Assembly: GCF_003696215.1 (NCBI RefSeq)
Contig: NZ_RFFG01000074.1
Location: 1-39,820 of the forward strand
Reading direction: 5' to 3'
DNA length: 39,820 nucleotides
DNA from: Actinomadura harenae
GTDB lineage: Bacteria; Actinomycetota; Actinomycetes; Streptosporangiales; Streptosporangiaceae
Part shown: positions 30,885 to 39,052 of the stretch, one piece after another
Layout of the letters: every line of letters starts with the position of its first letter
Position numbering within the stretch: position 1 is the first letter of the stretch
The notes under the pieces: model-generated
Databases searched by the model: none
Seen by the model: the letters and a program-made list of their open reading frames with translations, nothing else
Told to the model about the DNA's origin: nothing
Program-made: the position numbers and the translations under genes

Positions 30885-32231
30885 TCAGGGCGACGTGGCG
30901 TACCTGGTGCCGACCAGCCCGGAGTGCCACTCGTGGTTGCCCGCGACCCAGTTCGACAGCCCCGCCAGGTAGCGGGCCAGGACCGGGTCGGTCGGGGCGA
31001 GCAGCGCCGACAGCGACTCGAAGTCGTCCATCAGCTCGTTGTGGATGTCGATGGTCTTCTGGAACGCCTCCTCGATCCCGCAGTCCTCCTCGTCCGCGAT
31101 GACGGTCGGCAGGCTGTGGTGGACGCGCTCCTGGGCCATCTCCTTGCGCAGCGAGAACAGGTCGTTGACGATCGTGCTGGCGTTCGACGCGAGCCCGGTC
31201 GCGCGCTGCACGTCCGGGCGGGCGAACATCGACGCGGGCAGCTCGTAGCCGCCGACGGCGTCGGTGATCGTCAGGCAGGGGCGGAAGTTGTTGAACTGCC
31301 GGTGCGCCAGGTACTCCCACACCGAGGGCGTCCGGCCCGTCTGGATGCAGGCGGCCTCGGCGCAGTACCCCAGGTAGAGGTTGCAGATGTCGTGCCGGTA
31401 CCGGTGGGCCTGCGCGGGCGTGGCGATCCGCTCGAAGTAGTTCATGGCCGACCGCATCGAGCGCAGCGCAGGATGCGAGGCGATCCCGGCCAGCCACTTC
31501 GGGACCTGCTCCTTGGCCGTGTGCAGCGGGTCGATCGCGGTCTGCGCGACCAGCAGCCGTGCGCCGAGCCCCTCGGGCGAGCCGCCGAGGTCGGGCTCGC
31601 AGAAGTAGTCGTCCACGGCGTTCTCGCCGATGTACAGCATCCCGGCGGCGACCAGGTGCTCGAAGGACGCCGCGTCCGGGTGGCACATCACGACCGAGCG
31701 GCCGGGGTCGAACGCGAGGAACATCGCGCGCAGCTCGTCGCCGGGGTAGAGCTCGATCTCCTTCTCGGCCCACTCCATGAGGCGCTCGTTGACCCGGTCG
31801 GCCAGGGCGCGGTCGTCCCGCAGCGGCGGGTGGAACTTCAGGCCCTTGATGCGCCGGGACGAGGCGTCGTCGCCGTCCTGGGCCGCGGGTTCCGGATCCG
31901 GCTCGAGCCGCGGTGCGGGGACGAGGACGGGTTCGGGGACAGGGACGGGTTCGGAGACGGGAGCGGGCTCCGGGTGCGGTTCGGGGAGGTCGGCGGCCTC
32001 GGGCAGCGGAACCTCCGGGACCTCGGGGCTCTCCAGCTCGGGGGTCTCCAGCAGGATCTCGGCGGGCTCGGGCGGGCTCAGCGGCTCAGGGACGTCGAGG
32101 ACGGGGACCATCGAGCCGATCCGGCAGCCCGAGGTGCCGAGGCCGCTGGGCCCTGCGGGGAGGGGGCCGATCGCCTCGGACAGGTCCATCGGGGCCGCCG
32201 CAGGGGGCGCTTCGGAACGGGTGTCCACCAC
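30885..32231 (-). CDS. tpc: 2-Methylisoborneol synthase (terpene cyclase)
   Basis: The product is 448 aa; two GTG codons stand in tandem (32231 and 32228) with AAGG and CAGG upstream. Residues 1-125 are Pro/Glu-rich low complexity, as in other MIB synthases. The class I terpene cyclase domain has the acidic Mg motif DDYFCE (207-212) and the NSE motif NDLFSLRKE (356-364), with the terminal RY effector contact (GTRYATSP). It cyclises 2-methyl-GPP to 2-methylisoborneol. In many actinomycetes a cyclic-nucleotide-binding (Crp-like) gene precedes the pair; none is here, and the gene is instead divergent from a two-component regulator (185 bp gap). Confidence 0.94.
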   Translation of the reverse strand: MVDTRSEAPPAAAPMDLSEAIGPLPAGPSGLGTSGCRIGSMVPVLDVPEPLSPPEPAEILLETPELESPEVPEVPLPEAADLPEPHPEPAPVSEPVPVPEPVLVPAPRLEPDPEPAAQDGDDASSRRIKGLKFHPPLRDDRALADRVNERLMEWAEKEIELYPGDELRAMFLAFDPGRSVVMCHPDAASFEHLVAAGMLYIGENAVDDYFCEPDLGGSPEGLGARLLVAQTAIDPLHTAKEQVPKWLAGIASHPALRSMRSAMNYFERIATPAQAHRYRHDICNLYLGYCAEAACIQTGRTPSVWEYLAHRQFNNFRPCLTITDAVGGYELPASMFARPDVQRATGLASNASTIVNDLFSLRKEMAQERVHHSLPTVIADEEDCGIEEAFQKTIDIHNELMDDFESLSALLAPTDPVLARYLAGLSNWVAGNHEWHSGLVGTRYATSP

Positions 32232-32415
32232 TGACCTGCCTTCCGCCGGAACGGACCGGGCGTGACCGCCACGCCGCGATTACAAAACGTAGTGACACCG
32301 ATTCCCAACGTGAATAACCATCTGGTGAGGTCCACCGGTCCCGCGGGTCACATGGGCCTGGAAGCGGGCCGGGTAGCCTCGTGCGCCGGGGGACGACACA
32401 GGGGGACGGGACGCG

Positions 32416-33114
32416 ATGACGCACGTGCTCCTCGTCGAGGACGACGAGGTGATCCGCAGGACGGTGGGGCTGGCGCTGGAGCGCTACGGCTACACGGTCG
32501 AGACCGCGCCGGACGGGCTGGCGGGGCTGGAGGCGTTCCGCGCGGGCGGCGACGGCGGCCCCGTTCACGACGTCCTCCTGCTGGACGTCATGCTGCCCGG
32601 CCTGGACGGGATCGGGCTGTGCCGCCGGATCCGGGAGACGAGCCTGGTCCCGATCGTCATGATGTCGGCGCGCGGCGACGGCCTCGACGTGGTGTCCGGG
32701 CTGGAGGCGGGCGCGGACGACTACGTGGTGAAGCCGGTCGACACGGCCGTCCTGGTGGCGCGGATCCGGTCGGTGCTGCGGCGCAGCACCGACTGGGCGG
32801 CCGCCGGGGGCGGGCCGGGGGAGTCCGGCGCCGTGCTGACCTTCGGGGACGTCACCGTCGACACCGCGGGCATGGAGGTGCGCCGGGACGGCCGCCCGGT
32901 GGCGCTGACCCCGACCGAGCTGCGGCTGCTGCTGGAGTTCGCGGCGCAGCCCGGCGTCGTGCTGGGCCGCAGGACGCTGCTCGGCAACGTCTGGGACCAC
33001 GCCTGGGACGGCGACAGCCGGGTCGTGGACCTGGCCGTCCAGCGGCTCCGGGCCAAGATCGGCGCCGAGCGGATCGAGACGGTCCGCGGCTTCGGCTACA
33101 AGCTGCGGCGCTGA
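32416..33114 (+). CDS. OmpR/PhoB-type response regulator
   Basis: ATG 32416; GGGGGACGGGACGCG upstream supplies a weak ribosome site. The product is 232 aa. The receiver domain has the acidic pair in LLVEDDEVI and phospho-acceptor Asp57 in LLLDVMLPG, MMSARGDG and the conserved Lys in YVVKPVD. A winged-helix effector domain follows (LTPTELRLLLEFAAQPG, RTLLGNVWDH, VVDLAVQRLRAKIG, TVRGFGYKL). It resembles the CseB-type regulators of actinomycetes. It is paired with the histidine kinase 1 bp downstream. The neighbouring D-Ala-D-Ala carboxypeptidase suggests a cell-envelope regulon. Confidence 0.93.
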   Translation: MTHVLLVEDDEVIRRTVGLALERYGYTVETAPDGLAGLEAFRAGGDGGPVHDVLLLDVMLPGLDGIGLCRRIRETSLVPIVMMSARGDGLDVVSGLEAGADDYVVKPVDTAVLVARIRSVLRRSTDWAAAGGGPGESGAVLTFGDVTVDTAGMEVRRDGRPVALTPTELRLLLEFAAQPGVVLGRRTLLGNVWDHAWDGDSRVVDLAVQRLRAKIGAERIETVRGFGYKLRR

Positions 33115-33115
33115 C

Positions 33116-34438
33116 ATGGGCGCTGACAGGGCCGGCGGCATGGGCGGCGAACGGCGGGGACGGCGGCCGGTGTTCCGGTCGCTGCCCTGGAAGATCGGCT
33201 CGCTCGTCGCGGCGGCCGCGCTCGCGGTCGCGGTGGCGGACGGGCTGCTCGTCCACCGGCTGAGCCAGGACCGGATGATGACCGAGGGCCGGAGCCGGGC
33301 GATGACGAGCCTGCAGCAGGAGGTCACCACGTCCGAGCGGACGGGCGGGGCGCTGCGGGACCTCATCACCGACCCGGCCGAGATGCCGCCCGAGGTCGCC
33401 GCGATCGGCCGGGCCGGGAAGGAGGGCGTCTGGTACGACACCCGCGTCCGGAACGGCCCGCGGATGTGGGCGGTCACCCCGCTCGGCGGCGGCGGCATGG
33501 GGGCCGTGTGGGTGGACATGAGCGCGAACCGGCGTGATCTCGCCGCGCTCGACCGCAACCTCGCCGGGGCGGGCGCGCTCACGGTCGCCGTCGCCGTCCC
33601 GGCCGGGATCCTCGTCGCGCTGCGGCTGCGGCGGCGGGTGCGGCACGCGGCGGCCACGGCCCGGCGCATCGCGGACGGCGACCTGGACGCGCGCATCGGC
33701 GCGTCCGGGCGGGTCCACGACGAGGTCACCGAGATGGCGGCGGCCGTGGACACGATGGCCGCCGCCCTCCAGGAGCGGCTGCGCGCCGAGCAGTCCTTCA
33801 CCGCGGACGTCGCGCACGAGCTGCGGACGCCGCTGATGGGGCTGGTGACGTCCGCCGAGCTGCTGCCCGAGGGGGAGGCGACCGGGTTCGTCCGGGACCG
33901 GGTCGGCGTCCTGCGCGCGCTGGTGGAGAACCTGCTGGAGATCTCCCGCCTGGACGCGGGGGCCGAGCACGCCGACCTCGCCCCGGTGCCCGTGGGCGAG
34001 GTCGTCGCCGAGTCGGTGCGGCGCACCGGCCTGGACGCGCGGGTCGCGGTGGACGGCGCGCCGGTCGCCGAGACCGACCCGCGCAGGCTCGACCGGATCG
34101 TGGCGAACCTGGTGATCAACGCGCACCGGCACGGCCGTCCGCCGGTGGAGGTGCGGGTCGCACGGGACGGCGGCGACGTCGTGGTCACCGTCCGTGACCA
34201 CGGGCCGGGCCTGCCGGACGACCTGCTCGCGGAACTGCGGGCCGACGGGCCCCGGCGGTTCCGGACCGGGACGCCCGAGCGCGGCCGGGGCCACGGCCTG
34301 GGGCTGACCATCGCCGCCGGGCAGGCGCGGGTGATCGGCGCGCGGCTGCGGTTCGCGAACGCGCCGGACGGCGGGGCGGCCGTGACCGTCCGGTTCGCCG
34401 CGTCCGACGAAGGGACGTCCGACGGCGTTCCGGGCTGA
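33116..34438 (+). CDS. Membrane sensor histidine kinase
   Basis: ATG 33116 follows the regulator stop by 1 bp. The product is 440 aa. There is one TM segment at about residues 26-45, a short sensor domain of about 100 residues (47-147), and a second TM at about 151-170. Then come HAMP (RRRVRHAAATARRIADGDLDARI, in part), the H-box FTADVAHELRTPL with phospho-His234, the N-box VANLVINAHRHG (about 329-340), DHGPGLPDD and GHGLGLTIA. It presumably senses an envelope signal and phosphorylates the partner regulator. Short tandem duplications follow its stop codon. Confidence 0.93.
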   Translation: MGADRAGGMGGERRGRRPVFRSLPWKIGSLVAAAALAVAVADGLLVHRLSQDRMMTEGRSRAMTSLQQEVTTSERTGGALRDLITDPAEMPPEVAAIGRAGKEGVWYDTRVRNGPRMWAVTPLGGGGMGAVWVDMSANRRDLAALDRNLAGAGALTVAVAVPAGILVALRLRRRVRHAAATARRIADGDLDARIGASGRVHDEVTEMAAAVDTMAAALQERLRAEQSFTADVAHELRTPLMGLVTSAELLPEGEATGFVRDRVGVLRALVENLLEISRLDAGAEHADLAPVPVGEVVAESVRRTGLDARVAVDGAPVAETDPRRLDRIVANLVINAHRHGRPPVEVRVARDGGDVVVTVRDHGPGLPDDLLAELRADGPRRFRTGTPERGRGHGLGLTIAAGQARVIGARLRFANAPDGGAAVTVRFAASDEGTSDGVPG

Positions 34439-34447
34439 CGTCCTGGG

Positions 34448-34480
34448 CTGAGGTCATGGCCTGAGGTCATGGCCTGAGGT
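34448..34480 (+). repeat. 13-bp tandem duplication after the kinase gene
   Basis: CTGAGGTCATGGC is repeated in tandem about 2.5 times just after the stop codon of the histidine kinase. Confidence 0.75.
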
Positions 34481-34620
34481 GGCGTCCGGCCGGCGGTGAT
34501 ACACGGCCGATACGCGATCAAGCGGTGGCCGGTACACGGTTCCGACGGGGCCGACATCCGCCCCTCGCAGGGTGGTCGGTGTGCGCGGGAAGGCGCACGC
34601 CGATCCCTTGGAGGCATGTC

Positions 34621-35622
34621 GTGACAACCCCTTCGCCCGCCCGGCGCGGCGGCCGCCTGCGCGCGCCCGGCCCGATGCTCCTGATCGGCGCGGTGTTCAC
34701 CGGGCTGCTGGCCGTCGGGGTGGCGTTCGCGCTCGGCCAGGGGCCCGTCCCGGGCGGGCGCGGCGCGGAGCCGGGGGACCGCCTGGGGCTGCCGTGGCCC
34801 GGGACGGGGCAGGGCGCCGTCGAGATCGAGGGCCTGGGCGGCCCGGTCACCGGCGGCGAGCAGAAGCGGGTGGCGATCGCCAGCGTCACGAAGGTGATGA
34901 CGGCCTACGTCGTCCTGCGCGACCACCCGCTGCGGGCGGGCGAGGACGGGCCGTCCATCACGATCGACCGGACGGCGTCCCGCGAGTCGGGCAACCGGGA
35001 CGAGTCGACGGTCTTCCTCGGGGAGGGGCAGCGGTTCAGCCAGCGGCGGATGCTCCAGCTGATGCTGCTCCCCTCGGCGAACAACGTCGCGCGGCTCCTG
35101 GCCCGCTGGGACGCGGGGTCCGAGAAGGCGTTCGTCGCGAAGATGAACGCCGCCGCCGCGCGGCTCGGCATGCGGGACACCGTGTACACCGGCGCCAGCG
35201 GCTACGAGGCCAGCACCGTCAGCACCGCCGTCGACCAGCTCGCGCTGGCCAGGGTGGCGATGGGGGAGCCCGCCCTGGCCGCCGTCGTCGCCGCCCGGGA
35301 GGCGACCGTGCCGGGTGTCGGGGTCGTCCGGAACACCAACCGGCTGCTGGACGAGCCGGACGTGGTGGGTCTCAAGACCGGGTCCAGCACCCCGGCGGGC
35401 GGGGCGCTGATGTGGGCCGCGCGGGTGGGGGCCGGGGACCGCGCGCGGCTGGTCCTCGGGGTCGTCCTGCGGCAGGGCGGGGCCGGGACGAGCCTGGACG
35501 GGAAGCTGGAGGCGGCGTTCGACGGCAGCCGCAGGCTCCTCGGGGCCGTCCGGCGGCTGGTCACCGCGCGGACGGCCGCGGAGGCCGCCACCCCGTTCCA
35601 GGCGGCCGGGCCCCGCTCCTGA
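34621..35622 (+). CDS. D-alanyl-D-alanine carboxypeptidase (peptidase S11)
   Basis: GTG 34621 has GGAGG at 6 nt; the frame is open further upstream but without a ribosome site. The product is 333 aa. An N-terminal TM or signal anchor at about 17-38 (PGPMLLIGAVFTGLLAVGVAFA) places the enzyme outside the membrane. All three penicillin-binding motifs are present: S88-V-T-K91 (ASVTKVM), S152-A-N154 and K252-T-G254 (LKTGSS). It removes the terminal D-Ala of peptidoglycan stem peptides, limiting cross-linking. No C-terminal amphipathic anchor is evident. Position downstream of the two-component system suggests shared envelope-stress control, although 182 bp separate them. Confidence 0.92.
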   Translation: MTTPSPARRGGRLRAPGPMLLIGAVFTGLLAVGVAFALGQGPVPGGRGAEPGDRLGLPWPGTGQGAVEIEGLGGPVTGGEQKRVAIASVTKVMTAYVVLRDHPLRAGEDGPSITIDRTASRESGNRDESTVFLGEGQRFSQRRMLQLMLLPSANNVARLLARWDAGSEKAFVAKMNAAAARLGMRDTVYTGASGYEASTVSTAVDQLALARVAMGEPALAAVVAAREATVPGVGVVRNTNRLLDEPDVVGLKTGSSTPAGGALMWAARVGAGDRARLVLGVVLRQGGAGTSLDGKLEAAFDGSRRLLGAVRRLVTARTAAEAATPFQAAGPRS

Positions 35623-35756
35623 CCAGGGCCTGACCTGGGCTTTCGCGTAATCTGGGTGGCCGGACTGTGACGTCGGCCACGAAAATGTCGGTGGCGTCGC
35701 CTACGGTCGGATCGTCGGTCCCAGCCCACCGCGTCGGTCAGTGAGGGTGACCCCAG

Positions 35757-36740
35757 ATGGCGAACAGCACCGCCGGGAAGCCGCAGGAGCGGGAGTTCGA
35801 GGAGCTCGTCGACCCGTACCGACGGGAGCTGATGGCGCACTGCTACCGGATGGTCGGCTCGGTCCACGACGCGGAGGACCTCGTCCAGGAGACCTACCTG
35901 CGGGCCTGGCGGTCCTACGGCGGCTTCGAGGGGCGGTCCTCGCTGCGCACCTGGCTCTACCGGATCGCGACGAACGCCTGCCTGACCGCCATCGAGCAGC
36001 GCGGCACGCGGCCCATGCCGACCGGCCTCGGCGGCCCCAGCGAGGAGCCGGAGCGCCCGGTCGTCGCGGCCCCCGAGGTGCCCTGGCTGGAACCGGCCCC
36101 GGACGGCCTGCTCGGCGCCGACCCGGCCGACCCGGCGTCGATCGTCGCGGCCCGCGAGAGCACCCGGCTCGCGTTCGTCGCGGCGCTCCAGCACCTGCCC
36201 GCCCGGCAGCGCGTCACGCTGATCCTGCGGGACGTCCTGAAGTGGCGGGCGGCCGAGGTCGCGGAACTGTTCGGCATCAGCACGGCCGCGGTGAACAGCG
36301 CCCTCCAGCGCGCCCGCGCGCAGCTGGAGGAGACCGTCCCCGAGCGCGACAACCTCGTCGAGCCGACCGACCCTGGGCAGCGCTACCTGCTGGAGCGCTA
36401 CGCCAAGGCGTTCGAGGAGGCCGACATCGAGGGCCTCCTGGAGCTCTTCAAGGAGGACGCGGTGTGGGAGATGCCGCCCTTCCCCCAGTGGTTCCGGGGG
36501 CCCGGCCACATCGCGCGTCTCATGAAGGCGCAGTGCGGGCAGCGGCCGGCCCTGTTCCGGCTGCTGCCGACCGGCGCGAACGGCCAGCCCGCCTACGCGG
36601 CCTACAGGCAGGGCGACGACGGGGTGTACCGCCCCTTCCAGCTCCAGGTCCTCGACGTCACGCGCGGCGGCATCCAGCACGCGTCGGTGTTCTTCGACAC
36701 CCGGCTGTTCGCGTCCTTCGGCCTGCCCGAGACCGCCTGA
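35757..36740 (+). CDS. ECF sigma factor with SnoaL-like C-terminal domain (SigG/SigX5-like)
   Basis: ATG 35757 has GAGGG at about 8-10 nt. The product is 327 aa. Sigma region 2 lies at about residues 15-85 (ELMAHCYRMVGSVHDAEDLVQETYLRAW, in part, and RTWLYRIATNACL). A variable Pro-rich linker leads to region 4 at about 138-200 (LQHLPARQRVTLILRDVLKW, AAEVAELFGISTAAVNSALQRAR). The C-terminal 110 residues form a SnoaL/NTF2-like domain (YAKAFEEADIEGLLELF, DAVWEMPPFPQWFRG). This architecture defines ECF factors without a classical anti-sigma; the fused domain is thought to control activity. M. tuberculosis SigG is of this type. A hairpin terminator follows. Confidence 0.93.
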   Translation: MANSTAGKPQEREFEELVDPYRRELMAHCYRMVGSVHDAEDLVQETYLRAWRSYGGFEGRSSLRTWLYRIATNACLTAIEQRGTRPMPTGLGGPSEEPERPVVAAPEVPWLEPAPDGLLGADPADPASIVAARESTRLAFVAALQHLPARQRVTLILRDVLKWRAAEVAELFGISTAAVNSALQRARAQLEETVPERDNLVEPTDPGQRYLLERYAKAFEEADIEGLLELFKEDAVWEMPPFPQWFRGPGHIARLMKAQCGQRPALFRLLPTGANGQPAYAAYRQGDDGVYRPFQLQVLDVTRGGIQHASVFFDTRLFASFGLPETA

Positions 36741-36758
36741 GACCGCCTGAGACCGCCT
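36729..36758 (+). repeat. Three tandem 10-bp repeats across the sigma-factor stop codon
   Basis: GAGACCGCCT occurs three times in a row (36729, 36739, 36749), followed by two GAGGGAGCC-like units. The first copy encodes the terminal Glu-Thr-Ala and runs into the stop codon. Confidence 0.85.
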
Positions 36759-36825
36759 GAGGGAGCCGAGGGAGCCGAGGGCGCTGCGGTCGACCGGCGG
36801 CCCGGTGTCCGACGCCGCTGGCCGG

Positions 36826-36858
36826 TTTCCGCCCAGCGGGTTTTCCGCTGGGCGGAAA
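36826..36858 (+). terminator. Hairpin terminator after the sigma-factor gene
   Basis: A perfect 14-bp stem has arms TTTCCGCCCAGCGG (36826-36839) and CCGCTGGGCGGAAA (36845-36858), loop GTTTT. It lies before the pca operon. Confidence 0.85.
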
Positions 36859-36977
36859 ACCCCGCCTCGTGTGTTCCCGGGCCGCTGGGAGGGTGTCCCG
36901 ACGGGCAACCCGGCGGCCCCCGCGCGTCCGCGCGCGCCGCCCGGACGGCCCCGAAGCGATCGGGAGGCGGAACGGCA

Positions 36978-37748
36978 GTGGGTTCGGACAAGGTCGTGGC
37001 CTCGGCGGCGGAGGCGGTCGCCGACATCGGCGGCGGCGCCTCGCTCGCGGTGGGCGGGTTCGGGCTCTGCGGGGTCCCCGCGGTGCTCATCGGCGCGCTG
37101 TACGAGCGCGGGGCCGACCGCCTTCGCGTGGTGTCCAACAACTGCGGGCTGGACGGCCGGGGCCTCGGGCGGCTGCTCGCGGCCGGCCGGATCGCCCGCG
37201 CGATGGGTTCCTACGTGGGCGAGAACAAGGAGTTCGCGCGCCAGTACCTCGGCGGTGAGATCGAGGTCGAGCTGATGCCGCAGGGCACGCTCGCCGAGCG
37301 GCTGCGCGCGGGCGGCGCGGGCATCCCCGCCTTCTACACCCCGGCGGGCGTCGGCACGCTGGTCGCCGACGGCGGGCTGCCCTGGCGGTACGCGCCGGAC
37401 GGCTCGGTCGCGGTCGCGTCCCCCGCCAAGGAGGTGCGCGAGTTCGGCGGCCGGTCCTACGTGCTGGAGGAGTCGATCACCACCGACTTCGCGCTGGTCC
37501 GCGCGGCGAAGGGCGACCGGCACGGGAACCTCGTGTTCGACAAGGCCGCCCGCAACTTCAACCCGCTGTGCGCGATGGCCGGGCGGGTCACGATCGCCGA
37601 GGTCGAGGAGCTGGTCGAGCCGGGCGACATCGACCCGGACCACGTCCACCTGCCCGGCGTGTTCGTGCAGCGGGTCGTCCCGCTGACGGCGGAGCAGGCC
37701 GCCGACAAGCCGATCGAGAAGCGGATCGTCCGGGAGGTGCGGGACTGA
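36978..37748 (+). CDS. pcaI: 3-Oxoadipate CoA-transferase, alpha subunit
   Basis: GTG 36978 has GGGAGG about 10 nt upstream. The 256-aa subunit A of the class I CoA-transferase family has the glycine-rich GGASLAVGGFGLCGVPAVLI near the N-terminus, VSNNCGLDGRGLG and MGSYVGENKEF. A succinyl-CoA:3-ketoacid (ScoA) transferase would look very similar. The gene order with pcaHG and pcaB favours 3-oxoadipate as substrate, the CoA-activation step before thiolytic cleavage to succinyl-CoA and acetyl-CoA. It overlaps the beta-subunit gene by one base (TGATG). It is the first gene of the visible operon. Confidence 0.88.
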   Translation: MGSDKVVASAAEAVADIGGGASLAVGGFGLCGVPAVLIGALYERGADRLRVVSNNCGLDGRGLGRLLAAGRIARAMGSYVGENKEFARQYLGGEIEVELMPQGTLAERLRAGGAGIPAFYTPAGVGTLVADGGLPWRYAPDGSVAVASPAKEVREFGGRSYVLEESITTDFALVRAAKGDRHGNLVFDKAARNFNPLCAMAGRVTIAEVEELVEPGDIDPDHVHLPGVFVQRVVPLTAEQAADKPIEKRIVREVRD

Positions 37749-38377
37749 TGCCCTGGAACCGAGACGAGATCGCGGCGCGCGCCGCGGCCGAGCTGCCGGA
37801 CGGCGCGTACGTCAATCTGGGCATCGGCCTGCCCACGCTGATCCCCAACCACGTGCCCGCCGGACGGGACGTCGTGCTGCACGCCGAGAACGGCGTCCTC
37901 GGCGTCGGCCCGTACCCGGACGAGGACGGTGTCGACCCGGACCTGATCAACGCGGGCAAGGAGACGGTGACCGTCCTGCCGGGCGCGTCCTACTTCGACT
38001 CGTCCCTGTCGTTCGGGATGATCCGCGGCGGGCACATCGACGTCGCCGTGCTGGGCGCGATGCAGGTGTCGGCCCGCGGCGACCTCGCCAACTGGTCCGT
38101 CCCCGGAAAGATGATCAAGGGCATGGGCGGCGCGATGGACCTGGTGCACGGCGCGCGCCGCGTCATCGCGGTGATGACGCACACCGACCGGTCCGGCGCG
38201 TCCAAGGTCGTGGAGACCTGCACGCTGCCGCTGACCGGCGCGGCCTGCGTGGACCGGATCATCACCGACCTCGCCGTCCTGGACGTCACGCCCGGCGGCC
38301 TCGCCCTCGTCGAGACCGCCCCCGGAGTCACCGAGGCCGAGGTCCGCGAGCGGACCGCCGCCCCCATCCGCGCGTAG
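37748..38377 (+). CDS. pcaJ: 3-Oxoadipate CoA-transferase, beta subunit
   Basis: ATG 37748 overlaps the pcaI stop. The product is 209 aa. Subunit B signatures include GAYVNLGIGLPTLIPNHVP, HAENGVLGVGPYP with the active-site Glu that forms the CoA thioester, then GGHIDVAVLGAMQVS and PGKMIKGMGGAMDLV. The usual SENG motif reads AENG here, a mild variation. It forms a heteromer with the preceding product. The stop is 9 bp before pcaH. Confidence 0.9.
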   Translation: MPWNRDEIAARAAAELPDGAYVNLGIGLPTLIPNHVPAGRDVVLHAENGVLGVGPYPDEDGVDPDLINAGKETVTVLPGASYFDSSLSFGMIRGGHIDVAVLGAMQVSARGDLANWSVPGKMIKGMGGAMDLVHGARRVIAVMTHTDRSGASKVVETCTLPLTGAACVDRIITDLAVLDVTPGGLALVETAPGVTEAEVRERTAAPIRA

Positions 38378-38386
38378 GAGCACCGC

Positions 38387-39052
38387 ATGACCCATCCTCC
38401 CTACCTGTACCCGGGCTACCGGAGCACGGTGCTGCGCGCCCCCGCGCGGGAGCTCGTGATGCCGAAACTCGGCCCGGACAGCATCGAGCTGGCGTCCCCG
38501 GTCTTCGGGCACCAGGAACTCGGCCGCCTGGACGACGACCTCACCGCGCAGCACTCCGGCGAGCCGCTCGGTGAGCGCATCATCGTGACCGGCCGGCTGC
38601 TGGACGCGTCGGGCCGTCCGGTGCGGGGCGCGCTCGTCGAGGTCTGGCAGGCCAACGCCGCCGGACGGTACGCCCACCTCGGCGACCGGCACCCGGCCCC
38701 GCTCGACCCGAACTTCACCGGCGCGGGACGCTGCCTGACCGACGACGAAGGCCGCTACCGGTTCGTCACGATCAAGCCGGGCGCCTACCCGTGGCGCAAC
38801 CACCCGAACGCCTGGCGTCCCGCCCACATCCACTTCTCCGTCTTCGGGACGGCGTTCGCCCAGCGCCTGATCACGCAGATGTACTTCCCGGGCGACCCGC
38901 TGTTCGCCTACGACCCGATCATGCAGTCGATCTCCGAGCAGAAGGACCGCGACCGGCTGGTGTCGCGCCTCGACATGGACACGACCACGCCCGAGTGGGC
39001 CCTCGGCTACCAGTGGGACATCGTGCTCGGCGACACCCCGATGGAGGCGTGA
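38387..39052 (+). CDS. pcaH: Protocatechuate 3,4-dioxygenase, beta subunit
   Basis: ATG 38387 has GGAG at 7 nt. The product is 221 aa. The intradiol dioxygenase fold carries the four non-haem Fe(III) ligands: Tyr95 (GRYAH), Tyr134 (GAYPW), His147 and His149 (HIHF). Flanking family blocks are VEVWQANAAGRY, PLDPNFTGAGRC, RNHPNAWRPAHIHF and TQMYFPGDPL. With PcaG it cleaves protocatechuate between its hydroxyls to 3-carboxy-cis,cis-muconate. Coupled to pcaG by TGATG. Confidence 0.96.
   Translation: MTHPPYLYPGYRSTVLRAPARELVMPKLGPDSIELASPVFGHQELGRLDDDLTAQHSGEPLGERIIVTGRLLDASGRPVRGALVEVWQANAAGRYAHLGDRHPAPLDPNFTGAGRCLTDDEGRYRFVTIKPGAYPWRNHPNAWRPAHIHFSVFGTAFAQRLITQMYFPGDPLFAYDPIMQSISEQKDRDRLVSRLDMDTTTPEWALGYQWDIVLGDTPMEA

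Noticed and set aside
32086..34926. 946-codon minus frame over the two-component system
   Set aside because: Ser/Arg/Pro/Thr-rich noise antisense to a well-supported regulator and kinase.
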